A stretch of DNA of 64,000 nucleotides from Streptomyces prunicolor NBRC 13075 (GCF_000367365.1 NZ_BARF01000028.1:1-64000); one strand, 5' to 3'; positions 23,271 through 34,758 are shown, numbered from the stretch's first letter. Notes: generated by a model from the letters alone, not told the origin. Program-made: numbers and translations.

Positions 23271-24824
23271 TCAGGCGGGGAGTTGGAGGTCGCCGACCGC
23301 TTTGCAGCGGATACGGGTGGCGTTGCCGGGGAGGTAGGGGACGGGGACCTCGTCGAAGTCGACGATGCGGACGCCCGCCGGGTCGGCGCCGGCCGCTATC
23401 GCCCGGTCGACGGCCTCCTGCCGGGCCTCGTCCACCACCGCCTCGCGGCGGCCCGAGCCGATCGCGTACACCCGGTCGACCTCGCCGCCGACCTGGGCGA
23501 TGGCCGCGCCGATGGCGTTGGCGACCGCGAAGTGGTCCGGGCGGTGCACTCCGCCGGCGCCGGGCAGGTCGTCCGGCAGCAGCACGGACCCGCCGCCGAC
23601 CGCCACCACCGGCAGCGGGTCGGCGGAGGTACGCATCCGCTCCACGATGTCCGCGACGTCCACGGCGATCCGGTCCAGGGCCGCCTTCACCAGCGTCGGA
23701 TCGAGACGGGCGACCGCGACCGGGTCGCCGATGTCGGCCCGCCCCGCGGCGACCGCGAGGTCGGTGGCGGTGAGGGTGGAGCCGCCGAAGACCAGGGCTT
23801 CCTCGGTCAGCCGGTAGCCGACCGAGTCCGGTCCTACGGTCGGCCCGTCGGCGGTCTCGCGCACCAGGCTGCCGCCGCCGATGCCGATGCTGACCACGTC
23901 CGGCATCCGGAAGTTGGTGCGGATACCGGCGATGCTGACCTCGGTGGTGGCCTCGCGGGGGAAGCCGCCGCTGAGCACCCCGACGTCACTGGTCGTACCG
24001 CCGACATCCACGACGGCGCAGGTCCCCAGGCCGGAGAGGAGGGCCGCGCCGCGCATGGAGTTGGTCGGTCCGGAGGCGAAGGTGGCGACCGGGTAGCGGC
24101 GGGCGTACTCGACGTCCATCAGGGTGCCGTCGTTCTGGCTCAGGTAGAGCGGCGCGGTGATGCCGTAGTCGGCCAGCGAGCGGATCAGGCCGTCCACGAT
24201 GTGCGCGGCGAGTTCGCGCAGCGCGGCGTTGACGATGGTGGCGTTCTCCCGCTCCAGCAGGCCGATGCGGCCGATCTCGTGGGAGAGCGAGAGCGCCACG
24301 TCGGGACCGAGTTCGGCGGCGAGCACTTCCGCGGCGCGCAGTTCGAACTCGTTGCTGACCGGCGAGAACACCGAGGAGATGGCGACCGAGCGGACCCCGT
24401 GCGCGGCCATGTCGGCGGCGTGCGCGCGCAGTTCGGCCTCGTTCAGCTCGGCGATGTGCCGGCCGTCGAACTCGTGGCCGCCGTGCGCGAGATAGGCCCG
24501 CCCGGACACCGCGCCGACCAGCCGCCGCGGCCAGTCGACCATCGGCGGCAGTGAGGCGGTGGCGGGCAGGCCGAGCCGCAGCGCGGCGGTCGGCGCCAGG
24601 TCGCGGGCCTGCACGAGGGCGTTGATGAAGTGCGTGGTGCCGATCATCACCGCCGTCAACTCGCCTGGCTGGAAGGCGCGTTGGGCCCGCAGCGCGTCCA
24701 GCGCCTGCACGATGCCGGTGGTCACGTCACGGCTGGTGGACGCCTTGGTCGCGGCCAGCACGGTCGAGCCGTCCAGCAGTACTGCGTCGGTGTTGGTTCC
24801 TCCGACGTCGATTCCGATGCGCAC
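23271..24824 (-). CDS. Hydantoinase/oxoprolinase family protein
   Basis: A 517-residue protein with the ASKHA-type fold of hydantoinase A/5-oxoprolinase. The first phosphate motif is RIGIDVGGTNTDAVLLDGST, followed by MIGTTHFINALVQARDL, the central GPTNSMRGAALLSG and VVDVGGTTSDVGVL, and the adenosine motif VVAVGGGSVLL. The single-chain size matches the roughly 500-residue relatives found beside DUF917 proteins, not the 1,200-residue oxoprolinases. It probably opens a hydantoin-like ring using ATP. The GTG at 24824 follows GGAGA; the much longer open frame upstream is antisense noise over the permease. Confidence 0.9.
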   Translation of the reverse strand: MRIGIDVGGTNTDAVLLDGSTVLAATKASTSRDVTTGIVQALDALRAQRAFQPGELTAVMIGTTHFINALVQARDLAPTAALRLGLPATASLPPMVDWPRRLVGAVSGRAYLAHGGHEFDGRHIAELNEAELRAHAADMAAHGVRSVAISSVFSPVSNEFELRAAEVLAAELGPDVALSLSHEIGRIGLLERENATIVNAALRELAAHIVDGLIRSLADYGITAPLYLSQNDGTLMDVEYARRYPVATFASGPTNSMRGAALLSGLGTCAVVDVGGTTSDVGVLSGGFPREATTEVSIAGIRTNFRMPDVVSIGIGGGSLVRETADGPTVGPDSVGYRLTEEALVFGGSTLTATDLAVAAGRADIGDPVAVARLDPTLVKAALDRIAVDVADIVERMRTSADPLPVVAVGGGSVLLPDDLPGAGGVHRPDHFAVANAIGAAIAQVGGEVDRVYAIGSGRREAVVDEARQEAVDRAIAAGADPAGVRIVDFDEVPVPYLPGNATRIRCKAVGDLQLPA

Positions 24825-24976
24825 GGGATGTCTCCAGACAGGTGGGGCGATGCGGTGCGTTGGGCGGTGCCGCCGGGCCCGGACCGCCGTACGGATCAAG
24901 GCAGTTGGGCGGCACCAGGCTGTCGGGTGGCACCCGGCTGCCCGGCGGCCCTGATCCTGACGGCGGGCCGGCGCCG

Positions 24977-26341
24977 TCAGACCGGGTCGGGTTCGGGGAC
25001 GCGGTCGGAGGCCGTCGCCCGCGCCGCGCCGCGCAGGTCGGTGGTACGGGAGATGCCGACCGGGATGAGCAGTCCCGCCTTGCCCACCAGGACATACCCG
25101 AGCAGGGCGACCAGCAGCGAGTTGACGCTCGGCAGACCCCAGTCGACGTACTTGCCGACCAGCGACGCGGCGAGCCAGATCACCAGCGTGGCGGGCACCC
25201 AGGTCGGCGCCTGCGCGGGCAACTCGCCGGTGGCGCGGCCGGCTTCGAGGTCCGGGCGCCAGCGCTTGACGATGAAGTACTCGGCGACCATGATCCCGAC
25301 GATCGGCGGGAAGGCCACCCCGAGGATGACCAGGAAGTCGGTGAAGCTGTCGAGGATCCCGGCCGCGCCGAGGACGCTGCCCGCGACGCCGACCACGAGG
25401 GTCACCACCGCGCGGTTGGCGGAGCGGCCGAAGACCGTGCCGACGAAGTTCACGATGCCGAGGCTGGAGCTGTAGAGGTTCCAGTCGTTGATCTTCAGGG
25501 TGCCCATGACGATCACCAGGGTGCCGACCCAGCCGACCGAGGAGGTGACGATGGTGATGATGTCGGAGGAGTGGACCGCGTGGGCGAGGAGCACACCGGA
25601 CATCCCGATGGTGTATTCGCCGAGCGTGAAGCCGAGCACGGTCTGCTTGACCACGTCGGCGGTGCCCCGGTTGAAGCGCGTCATGTCCGGGGTGACCACC
25701 GCGCCGACGATGAATCCGCCGGCCACCAGGGTCGTCCCCTGGAGCAGGGATATGTGCGGTCCCACCGGGGCCGACGAGACGAGCGAGCCGAGGCTGTGGT
25801 TGGACAGCTCGCGGATGACCGACCAGCCGACCAGGATCAGGAACGCGGGCACGGTGACGTAGGCGGCCCACTTCATCGAGTCGAAGCCCCACATCACCAT
25901 CAGGGTGATGGCGAGCCCGAACAGCAGCGACCAGCCCCATTCGGGGAGCCCGCCGATCAGCCCGTGCAGGCCCTGCGCGGAGACCCCGGACTGGATGCCG
26001 AACCAGCCGATCAGGCTGATGCCGATGGCCAGGCCGATCAGCGCCGAGCCGCCCTGGCCGAAGCCGGTCCAGCGGGTCAGCACCGAGGTGTTGAGCCCTT
26101 CCCGTACGGCGATGACGCCGACGAGCACCGAGACCGCCTCCAGGATGAGGGCGCCCAGGGTGAACGCCCAGAAGGCGTTCCAGAACGTCATCCCGTAACC
26201 GAGCGTCGCGCCCAGCAGGAACTGGCTCAGCGCGGACACCTGTCCAAAACGCTGTACTGCCACCGACCACCACGGGTAGCGCGCGGAGTGCGGAACTCGG
26301 GTCAGGGCGTAGTCGTCGACGCCCACGGATCTCTCGGTCAT
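24977..26341 (-). CDS. NCS1-type cytosine/hydantoin permease
   Basis: A 454-residue permease with about twelve membrane helices, related to CodB. Typical segments are VSALSQFLLGATLGYGMTFW, IGISLIGWFGIQSGVSAQGL and GGFIVGAVVTPDMTRF, the last being the substrate-site helix of NCS1 carriers. It is the first gene of a five-gene operon with a hydantoinase-like protein and two DUF917 proteins, so it probably imports the hydantoin or thiohydantoin substrate. A 152-base gap with GGCACC-rich sequence separates it from the next gene. Confidence 0.92.
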   Translation of the reverse strand: MTERSVGVDDYALTRVPHSARYPWWSVAVQRFGQVSALSQFLLGATLGYGMTFWNAFWAFTLGALILEAVSVLVGVIAVREGLNTSVLTRWTGFGQGGSALIGLAIGISLIGWFGIQSGVSAQGLHGLIGGLPEWGWSLLFGLAITLMVMWGFDSMKWAAYVTVPAFLILVGWSVIRELSNHSLGSLVSSAPVGPHISLLQGTTLVAGGFIVGAVVTPDMTRFNRGTADVVKQTVLGFTLGEYTIGMSGVLLAHAVHSSDIITIVTSSVGWVGTLVIVMGTLKINDWNLYSSSLGIVNFVGTVFGRSANRAVVTLVVGVAGSVLGAAGILDSFTDFLVILGVAFPPIVGIMVAEYFIVKRWRPDLEAGRATGELPAQAPTWVPATLVIWLAASLVGKYVDWGLPSVNSLLVALLGYVLVGKAGLLIPVGISRTTDLRGAARATASDRVPEPDPV

Positions 26342-26496
26342 CAGGACCTCCAGTGGCTGCGGTGCCTCCCGGGAAAGGGGCCGCTGGCGGAACGCTAAAT
26401 TCCGCCGCCGCTGAATGTCAGCGTGCCGATGTGCCAGCCGGGACGCCCCGGCTGTGCGAAGTGCCCTGCTGCGGTTTCACCGGCGTAAAAACGGCG

Positions 26497-27012
26497 TCAG
26501 AAGGCCGTCGTCGCCGCCTTCGCCGTGATGCTGCCCCGCGGCTGATCCGCCCGCCGGCGTGCGTCGGCCGTCTCGACGGCGGCCCGGTGCCGGCGGATCT
26601 CGTCGTGATGGGTGATGGCCCACTCGATCAGGGAGGCCACGATGTCCTTGAGGCTGGCGCCGAGTGGGGCGAGGGCGTATTCCACCCGCGGCGGCACCTC
26701 GGCGTGGGCGGTCCTGGTGATCAGGCCGTCCTGGTGAAGCTGGGCCAGGGTGCGCGAGAGCATGCGCTGGGAGATGCCGGGGATGGCGTGCAGCAGCTCG
26801 GTGTAGCGCATCACGCCGTCCTGCAGGGTCGCGATCACCATCAACGACCACTTGTCCCCGACCCGGTCCATGATCTGGCGGACGAAGTCCGCGTCCTCGA
26901 CCGGGATACGGGCGCAGGGCCCCGGGAGCGCGGCTGGGTCCTTCTGGACTGAGACAGGGACTGAGACAGGGACTGAGGCAGGGACTGAGGCAGGGACTGA
27001 GACAGCTTTCAT
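26497..27012 (-). CDS. HxlR-family winged-helix regulator
   Basis: A 171-residue HxlR regulator. After a repetitive Val/Pro/Ser leader (residues 3-22) comes a Cys (GPCARI, residue about 31) and the winged helix: MDRVGDKWSLMVIATLQDGV, MRYTELLHAIPGISQRMLSR and a wing in RTAHAEVPPRVEYALAPLG. The single Cys before the HTH is the usual redox or electrophile sensor. AGGGGGG precedes the ATG at 27012. It is divergent from a broken cupin gene, and a perfect palindromic operator lies between them. Confidence 0.92.
   Translation of the reverse strand: MKAVSVPASVPASVPVSVPVSVQKDPAALPGPCARIPVEDADFVRQIMDRVGDKWSLMVIATLQDGVMRYTELLHAIPGISQRMLSRTLAQLHQDGLITRTAHAEVPPRVEYALAPLGASLKDIVASLIEWAITHHDEIRRHRAAVETADARRRADQPRGSITAKAATTAF
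26946..27005. repeat. Five 12-base tandem repeats at the start of the HxlR gene
   Basis: Units of GGACTGAGACAG or GGACTGAGGCAG repeat five times at 26946-27005. On the coding strand they give a (VSVP/ASVP)n leader at residues 3-22. Unit number is divisible by three bases, so expansions would change only the length of this disordered N-terminus. Confidence 0.88.
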
Positions 27013-27086
27013 TGCGGACACCCCCCTTCGGTAGCGGACACGGATGTGTGTTTTGTAGGCCCTCCCATACTGGCCTACCGTGGCGC

Positions 27087-27105
27087 TACATACCAATCGT
27101 ATGTA
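27087..27105. promoter_or_regulatory. HxlR operator candidate
   Basis: TACATAC, spacer CAATC, GTATGTA is a perfect 7-5-7 palindrome in the divergent region between the HxlR gene and the cupin pseudogene. Spacing and AT-rich arms fit operators of HxlR/YodB-type regulators. Confidence 0.7.
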
Positions 27106-27156
27106 TCCAGGTCACATGCGTCGCACCGACGCCCTGACCCACCATGGAGGCACCAC

Positions 27157-27663
27157 ATGACCGGATCCGCACCGACTCGCGCACAGCAGGATGAAACGCC
27201 GCTGACGAGCAGCTACCGAGTGGTCGAGACCGGGGTGACGGAGACGGGCCTCTCGACGATCGCCAAGGACAACGTCGTGGCCCGTCAACTCCGTCCCGGA
27301 CGGGCGCGGCCTCAGCCGGCTCTGGGAGGCCGACGGGGTGCTGCCGGGCGGTGACGCGGCGAAAACAGGGGACGACGCGGTGGAGTCGCCGTTCTTCCCC
27401 GAGGCGGGCGGGGTGCGGTTCTGGTCGGTGACCGTGCCCCCGAGACCCCGGACACTCCGCCGCCCGCGGAGTTCCACCAGACCTCTTCGCTCGACGTCGG
27501 GATCGTCCTCTCCGGACGGATCGTGCTGGAGATGGAGGACGGGACGTCCGCGGAACTGTCGGCGGGGGAGGCGTTCGCCCAGCTGGGCACCCCGCACAAC
27601 TGGCGGAATCCGTATGGCGTGGATGCCGTCATCGCGGTCGTCATGATGGGCCGGGACGCATGA
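27157..27663 (+). pseudogene. Frameshifted cupin-domain protein gene
   Basis: From an ATG with GGAGG upstream the first frame reads through TGLSTIAKDNVVARQLRP, the second frame continues with GRGLSRLWEADGVLPGGDAA and FFPEAGGVRFWSVTVPP, and a third segment, back in the first frame, gives the cupin core DVGIVLSGRIVLEMEDGTSA, ELSAGEAFAQLGTPHNWRNP and the stop at 27663. The changes are consistent with one inserted base near 27300 and one lost base in a C-run near 27438. Both lie beside C/G runs, so assembly error is possible; otherwise the target of the HxlR regulator has been lost. Confidence 0.75.
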
Positions 27664-27690
27664 CGGAACTCGGGAATTCCTGAACCTCAC

Positions 27691-27733
27691 GACGGAGGGC
27701 GCCCCGCGGTCGATCCGCGGGGCGCCCTCCGTC
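27691..27733. terminator. Strong hairpin between convergent genes
   Basis: A perfect 19-base-pair stem (left arm GACGGAGGGCGCCCCGCGG) with loop TCGAT lies 27 bases after the cupin remnant and 17 bases after serC, which runs toward it. There is no long T-run on either strand, as is usual for Streptomyces terminators. It can serve both directions. Confidence 0.85.
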
Positions 27734-27749
27734 GTCGTAGCGAAAACGA

Positions 27750-30222
<2,473 letters not shown>

Positions 30223-30290
30223 GCGGGAGTGCCTCCAAAGGCAGGGGCTGGGCTCAAAGGAAGGGCAGGGCAAGGCGCAAGGGCGGGAAC

Positions 30291-31508
30291 TCAGTGCGCG
30301 GCGACGGGCGTGAACCGGACCGGCAGGGCGGTCAGGCCCCGCAGCCACGGCGAAGGTCTCCGCGTGAGGGACTCGGCCGGTACCGCCAGGTCGATGTCCG
30401 GGAGGCGGTCCAGTACGACCTCGATCCCCGTCCGCGCGATCACCTCGGCCACCTCCTGTGCCGGGAACGGGCACCGGTGCTCCCCGTGCCCGAAGGAGAA
30501 GTGCGCGTTGTTGCCGCCGGTGAGCGCGGAGCCGTCGGTGCGGACCTGGGGGTCGGAGTTGGCGCCCTGGAGGCCCAGCAGGAGCAGGTCGCCGGCGCGG
30601 ATACGGCGACCGCCGAGCTGGGTGTCGCGGGAGGCCCAGCGGCCGGCCACGTTCTGCGTCGGGGTGTCCTCCCAGAGGACCTCGTTCATCGCCTCGGCGA
30701 CACTGTTGCGGCCACCGAACAGCGAGGCGGCGAAACGGTCGTCCGTCAGCATCAGCCGCAGCGAGTTGCCGATCCAGTCGGCGGTCGGCTGGTGGCCGGC
30801 CGCCATCATCACCATCAAGTCCTGGGCGATCTCGAAGTCGTCGAAGCCGGAGTCGTGTGTGAGCATCCGCGACACGACGTCGTCGGCCGGATTGTCCTTC
30901 CGGTCGGCCAGCAACCGCCCCATGGACGTGGCGAGATGGGTCTGCCCGGCGATCGCGCGTTCGCGTCCGTCGATCATGTCGTTGAGCGCGGTCACCAGGC
31001 CGGGACCCTGCTCGTCCCGGAAGCCGTAGAGCCGGGCCAGGACCCGTACCGGCAGCAGCATCGCGTAGTCGCCGACGATGTCCGTCTCGCCCTTGGCGCA
31101 CATCCCGTCGATCAGTTCGTCCGCGAACTTCTCGGTGTACGACCGGAGTTCGGACGGGTCGACGGCCTCCAGCGCGTCGCTGATCATGCCGACGCGCTCG
31201 CGGTGCCGCTCGCCGACCGTGTAGAGGATCGACGGCTGCTTACGGCCGATCATCGGCAGCAGCGGCCAGTCGTCGGGGATGCCGTCCCACTGGTTCCACA
31301 GGTCGGAGTCACGGCTGAACAGCACCGGATCGCCGGTGACTTGGTGCAGCTCGCGGTAGCCGAGCACCAGCCAGGCCGGTACGTCGCCGTCGAGCACCAC
31401 GGGGGTCACGGCGCCGTGCTCGCGCCTCATCTCCCGGTACAGCTGCGCCGGTTCGGTCTGGAACCTGGGTCCGCTCAGCGGTACGGGCGCGGGGGCAGGG
31501 GCGGTCAC
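30291..31508 (-). CDS. Atypical cytochrome P450, CYP157-like
   Basis: A 405-residue P450 with AAGHQPTADWIG as the I-helix motif and FGHGEHRCPFP as the heme loop (Cys ligand kept, following Gly replaced by Pro). The K-helix motif that should be ExxR reads MNEVLWEDTP, so the Arg is missing. Loss of ExxR is a known property of CYP157 members. The GTG start overlaps the stop of cvnD, so it is cotranslated with the conservon. Confidence 0.9.
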   Translation of the reverse strand: MTAPAPAPVPLSGPRFQTEPAQLYREMRREHGAVTPVVLDGDVPAWLVLGYRELHQVTGDPVLFSRDSDLWNQWDGIPDDWPLLPMIGRKQPSILYTVGERHRERVGMISDALEAVDPSELRSYTEKFADELIDGMCAKGETDIVGDYAMLLPVRVLARLYGFRDEQGPGLVTALNDMIDGRERAIAGQTHLATSMGRLLADRKDNPADDVVSRMLTHDSGFDDFEIAQDLMVMMAAGHQPTADWIGNSLRLMLTDDRFAASLFGGRNSVAEAMNEVLWEDTPTQNVAGRWASRDTQLGGRRIRAGDLLLLGLQGANSDPQVRTDGSALTGGNNAHFSFGHGEHRCPFPAQEVAEVIARTGIEVVLDRLPDIDLAVPAESLTRRPSPWLRGLTALPVRFTPVAAH

Positions 31509-32146
31509 AGGGCCAACTCCTGGTGAGGGGCGGGGACTTGGGTGTCGTAGCGACCGCTCTGCGGGCCGTGGTGGTTCTTGACGTGCTCGACCAGGCTGAT
31601 CAGGACCTGTTTCGCGGACGCGCGGGAGCGGGCGTCGCAGTCCAGGAGGGGGACGTGCGGGTCGAGGTCGAGGGCCTCGCGGATCTGCTGCGGGGCGTAG
31701 GTCTGGCCGCCGAAGTCGTTGCAGGCCACGATGAAGGGGGTGCCGTGGTGTTCGAGGCGGTCGATGGCGTACCAGGAGTCGCCGATGCGGCGGGTGTCGA
31801 CGAGGACGACCGCGCCGAGCGTTCCGGAGAACAGTCGGTCCCAGAGGAACCAGAACCTCTCCTGGCCGGGGGCGCCGAACAGGTACAGCACATTGCGGGC
31901 GTCGAGTGTGATGCGGCCGAAGTCGAAGGCGACGGTGGTCGCGGACTTGCCGCGCACCTCGCTGATGTCGTCGACGGCCTCGCCGGCCTTCGTCATCGTC
32001 TCCTCGGTGTTGAGGGGACGTATCTCGCTGACCGAGCGGACCAGCGTGGTCTTGCCGACGCCGAAGCCGCCGACGACCACGATCTTCAGGCCGTTGTCGG
32101 CGGAGGCACCCAAGGGGGTGCGCGCGTCAGAGGTTGCGGAGTCCAA
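31505..32146 (-). CDS. cvnD: Conservon GTP-binding protein CvnD
   Basis: A 213-residue small GTPase of the conservon type. The P-loop is VVVGGFGVGKTTLVRSVSE, the G3 region is LFGAPGQERFWFLW (GAPGQ where Ras has DTAGQ) and the G4-like motif is VACNDFGG. In S. coelicolor the CvnA-D proteins form a membrane-associated complex resembling eukaryotic G-protein signalling and affect development. The start is a TTG at 32146, overlapping cvnC by 20 bases. Confidence 0.92.
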   Translation of the reverse strand: MDSATSDARTPLGASADNGLKIVVVGGFGVGKTTLVRSVSEIRPLNTEETMTKAGEAVDDISEVRGKSATTVAFDFGRITLDARNVLYLFGAPGQERFWFLWDRLFSGTLGAVVLVDTRRIGDSWYAIDRLEHHGTPFIVACNDFGGQTYAPQQIREALDLDPHVPLLDCDARSRASAKQVLISLVEHVKNHHGPQSGRYDTQVPAPHQELAL

Positions 32147-32471
32147 CGAGCACCTGTTCCAGGACGTCGGGATCGAGATCGGCCTTGCGCGGATGGCGGG
32201 CGCTGACCCGGCCGGCCGTGAGAAGGTCGGAGAGGAGGATCTTGGTGATGGACACCGGGAGTTTCAGTTCGGCCGCCAACTCGACTACGGCCGTGGGGTG
32301 TTCGGTGATCCGCAGGATCGCCGCGTGCTCCGACTGCATCCCGGTCGCCGGATCGCACTCGGCGACCACGAGGGTCACCAGGTCGAACGGGCTGTCCGGG
32401 CCGGAACGGGTGCGGCCTCCGGTGAGCGTGTAGAGGCGGTCGGGTGAGTCGTCCCTGCCGGGGCGGCTCAT
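32127..32471 (-). CDS. cvnC: Conservon DUF742 protein CvnC
   Basis: A 114-residue DUF742 protein. It contains DRLYTLTGGRTRSG, the helix-turn-helix-like core HAAILRITEHPTAVVELAAE and LPVSITKILLSDLLTAGRVS, and ends PDVLEQVLVGLRNL. It is the third gene of the conservon and probably binds the GTPase or the sensor. Its ATG overlaps the cvnB stop by one base (TGATG). Confidence 0.93.
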   Translation of the reverse strand: MSRPGRDDSPDRLYTLTGGRTRSGPDSPFDLVTLVVAECDPATGMQSEHAAILRITEHPTAVVELAAELKLPVSITKILLSDLLTAGRVSARHPRKADLDPDVLEQVLVGLRNL

Positions 32472-32875
32472 CACGAACGGGGTTCCGCGCGCAGGTGCTC
32501 GCCGAGCTGTTCGACCAGCTCGCTCATGTTGTGCCCGATCAGCCCCGCGTCCGCGTCCTCGGCGGTGACCAGGGCCAGATGCGCGCCCTCGCCCGCCTCG
32601 ACGATGAACAGCACCCCGCCGTAGAACTCCGTCATCGCGGAGCGCACACCCCCGCTGCCGTCCCCGAACTCCACCGACGCGCCGTGCGACAGCGACTGGA
32701 TCCCGGCGGCGATCGCGGCGAGCTGGTCGGCCTGGTCGACGGAGAGTTCGGGCGTCCGGCACAGCTTGAGGCCGTCCCGCGACAGCACGAGCGCGTGCCG
32801 CGCACCCGGGGTGCGCTCCAGGAGGCCCTCGATGAGCCAGGTGAGCTTCTCGTCGGCGGTGGTCGTGCCGGTCAT
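32471..32875 (-). CDS. cvnB: Conservon roadblock/LC7 protein CvnB
   Basis: A 134-residue roadblock/LC7 domain protein, the type that regulates small GTPases as MglB does. The core is KLTWLIEGLLERTPGARHAL and VLSRDGLKLCRTPELSVDQA, with SMTEFYGG-like strand (SAMTEFYGGVLFIVEA). It overlaps cvnA by an ATGA junction and is expected to act on CvnD. Confidence 0.94.
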   Translation of the reverse strand: MTGTTTADEKLTWLIEGLLERTPGARHALVLSRDGLKLCRTPELSVDQADQLAAIAAGIQSLSHGASVEFGDGSGGVRSAMTEFYGGVLFIVEAGEGAHLALVTAEDADAGLIGHNMSELVEQLGEHLRAEPRS

Positions 32876-34632
32876 GAGGTGGGGTTGCCTTCCGAGTGGG
32901 AGAGGGAGGGGGCGGGCTCTGCTGATACGGGGCTGTCCGCGCTGTTCGCTGATACGGGGCTGTCCGAGTCGATGTCGGACGCGCGCGTGCCCTGGTCGGT
33001 CGCCGCCTCGCGTACGGCCCGGCGGAAGCTGTTGAAGCGGGCGGTGCGGGCGAGGGTGTCGTCGGCCGAGGGGGCGGGACGGGGCGTCTCGGGCACCGGG
33101 GACTCGGCACGCGCGCGTGAACGCTCGGCTTCCGCGAGCGCCTGACCCCGGCGCCGCTTGGGCAGGCCTTCGGGCAACGCGTCCGCTACGTCCGTCACCG
33201 CGTCGGCGAGGATACCGCGCTCCGGCGACTCGTGCGTGGGCACCGGGTCCGGGTCCAGATCGGCGAGGGTGCGCCCGGCGGCGTAGGACATCCACGGATG
33301 GTCCCGGACGGAGGGCGCGGACTCGGGCTCGGACTCGGGAACCGCCTCCGGATCCACCGGTGTTGAAGGCGAGGGCTGCGGCGACGGTGACGGCTCGGGC
33401 AGGTCCAGGGACACCTGCGGTGTCGGCGCGTCCTGGGGCACCAGGATGTCCTGCGGTACGAGCATCAGGACGCCGGTGCCGCCCCGCGCGGAGGGCCGGT
33501 ACGACACCTTCAGGCCGTACTTGCGGGAGAGTCGCCCGACGACCGCGAGGCCGAGCCGGGTGCCGGTGAGGCCGCCCAGTTCGGTCGAGTCACCGGAGAC
33601 GGCACGCTCGGCGCGGCGCAGCTGGATGTCGCCCATGACCAGACCGCTGTCCTCCACCGAGAGGATGACCCCGGCGGGCACTTCTTCTACGTAGACATGC
33701 ACTTCGGCGCTCGGCGGCGAGAAGTTCGCGGCGTTGTCGAGGAGTTCGGCGAGCGCGTGCATCACGCCCTCGGCCGCGTGCCCGGCGACGGCGGTGTCGC
33801 TCGCGGAGTGCACACGCACGCGCTGGTAGCCGCTGATCCGGCCCATCGCGCCGCGCAGGATCGACTCCATGGCGATCGGACGGGCCCAACGGCGGCCGGA
33901 GCGCGCTCCCGTGAGCACGGCGACGGAGTCGGCGATACGGCCCGCCTGCGCGGTGCGGTGGTCGAGGTGGAGCAGGTCGGCGAGGACGTCCTCGTCCGAG
34001 TGCCGCTCCTCCATGGCGCGCAGGTCGGCGAGCATGCCGGTGGCCAACGCCTGCATCCGGCCGGCCGCGTTGGCGGTCGCGGAGAGCGCGGCGGCCCGCT
34101 CGTGGGAGTCCCGGCGGGCCTTCTCGGACAGCTGCTTGTTCTCGGCGGTCAGCCGGGCGCGCTCCAGCTCGCGCTCCTCCGTGAGGCGGGTGCGCTCCTC
34201 CGCGAAGGAGGTGGTGAGCCGCATGCGCTCCTGGGAGAAGTCGGAGGTCAACCGGGCGCGTTCCTGCGAGAGTTCGGTGGTCAGCCGAGCCCGCTCGTGG
34301 GTCAGCTCCTCGGTCAGCTGCACGCGCTCCCGGTCGAAGTCGGTGCTCAGCCGGGCCCGTTCCTGCAGCAGCCGCCCCGCGTCCAGGGTGACGGCCTCCA
34401 GGCGGCGGCGGGTGATCCGGGCCGTCTGGTACGCGTGCGCGGCGAGCGCGACGGCCGCGCACAGCAGCAGCGCGCCGGCACCGGCACCGCAGGCGACCGC
34501 GAGGCGCTTCGAACCAGGGGTCACATAGACCGCGCCGGCGACCGCGAGCCCGGCCAGCACGGCGGTGAACAGGGGCGCGGGGGCGACGGTGCGGAAGGTG
34601 GGTCGTTCGCCGGGAAGTATGGGGGCGGTCAT
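32872..34632 (-). CDS. cvnA: Conservon sensor histidine kinase-like protein CvnA
   Basis: A 586-residue membrane sensor. Two hydrophobic segments lie at about 20-36 and 43-66. A long coiled coil (about 80-190) with roughly 11-residue repeats such as ERARLTTELSQ and ERARLTSDFSQ follows. Then come a dimerisation-like helix and a GHKL ATPase domain: N-box HALAELLDNAANFSPPSAEV, G1 VEDSGLVMGD and G2 region LGLAVVGRLSRKYG. The C-terminal 180 residues are acidic, Pro/Ser-rich and probably disordered. The ATG at 34632 follows GAGGA. Confidence 0.92.
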   Translation of the reverse strand: MTAPILPGERPTFRTVAPAPLFTAVLAGLAVAGAVYVTPGSKRLAVACGAGAGALLLCAAVALAAHAYQTARITRRRLEAVTLDAGRLLQERARLSTDFDRERVQLTEELTHERARLTTELSQERARLTSDFSQERMRLTTSFAEERTRLTEERELERARLTAENKQLSEKARRDSHERAAALSATANAAGRMQALATGMLADLRAMEERHSDEDVLADLLHLDHRTAQAGRIADSVAVLTGARSGRRWARPIAMESILRGAMGRISGYQRVRVHSASDTAVAGHAAEGVMHALAELLDNAANFSPPSAEVHVYVEEVPAGVILSVEDSGLVMGDIQLRRAERAVSGDSTELGGLTGTRLGLAVVGRLSRKYGLKVSYRPSARGGTGVLMLVPQDILVPQDAPTPQVSLDLPEPSPSPQPSPSTPVDPEAVPESEPESAPSVRDHPWMSYAAGRTLADLDPDPVPTHESPERGILADAVTDVADALPEGLPKRRRGQALAEAERSRARAESPVPETPRPAPSADDTLARTARFNSFRRAVREAATDQGTRASDIDSDSPVSANSADSPVSAEPAPSLSHSEGNPTS

Positions 34633-34758
34633 GAAGGGGGTCCTCGGTCGGGTCCTCGGGCGTCTTTGGTCGTGGTCCTCAGTCGTCCTCGGTCGTGTCC
34701 TCGGGGGGTGCTCGTCGGGTTCCTGGGCGAGAAGCGACACCGGGTGCTCAACTGACGG

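Noticed and set aside
20933..23773. 946-codon plus-strand frame opposite the DUF917 genes
   Set aside because: Antisense of two well-supported DUF917 genes; no domain, strongly biased composition.
23271..26273. A 1,000-codon open frame covering the hydantoinase and the antisense-frame part of the permease
   Set aside because: Family similarity starts only at GTG 24824 with a good ribosome site; the upstream part is an alternative frame of the permease gene with Arg/His-rich nonsense.
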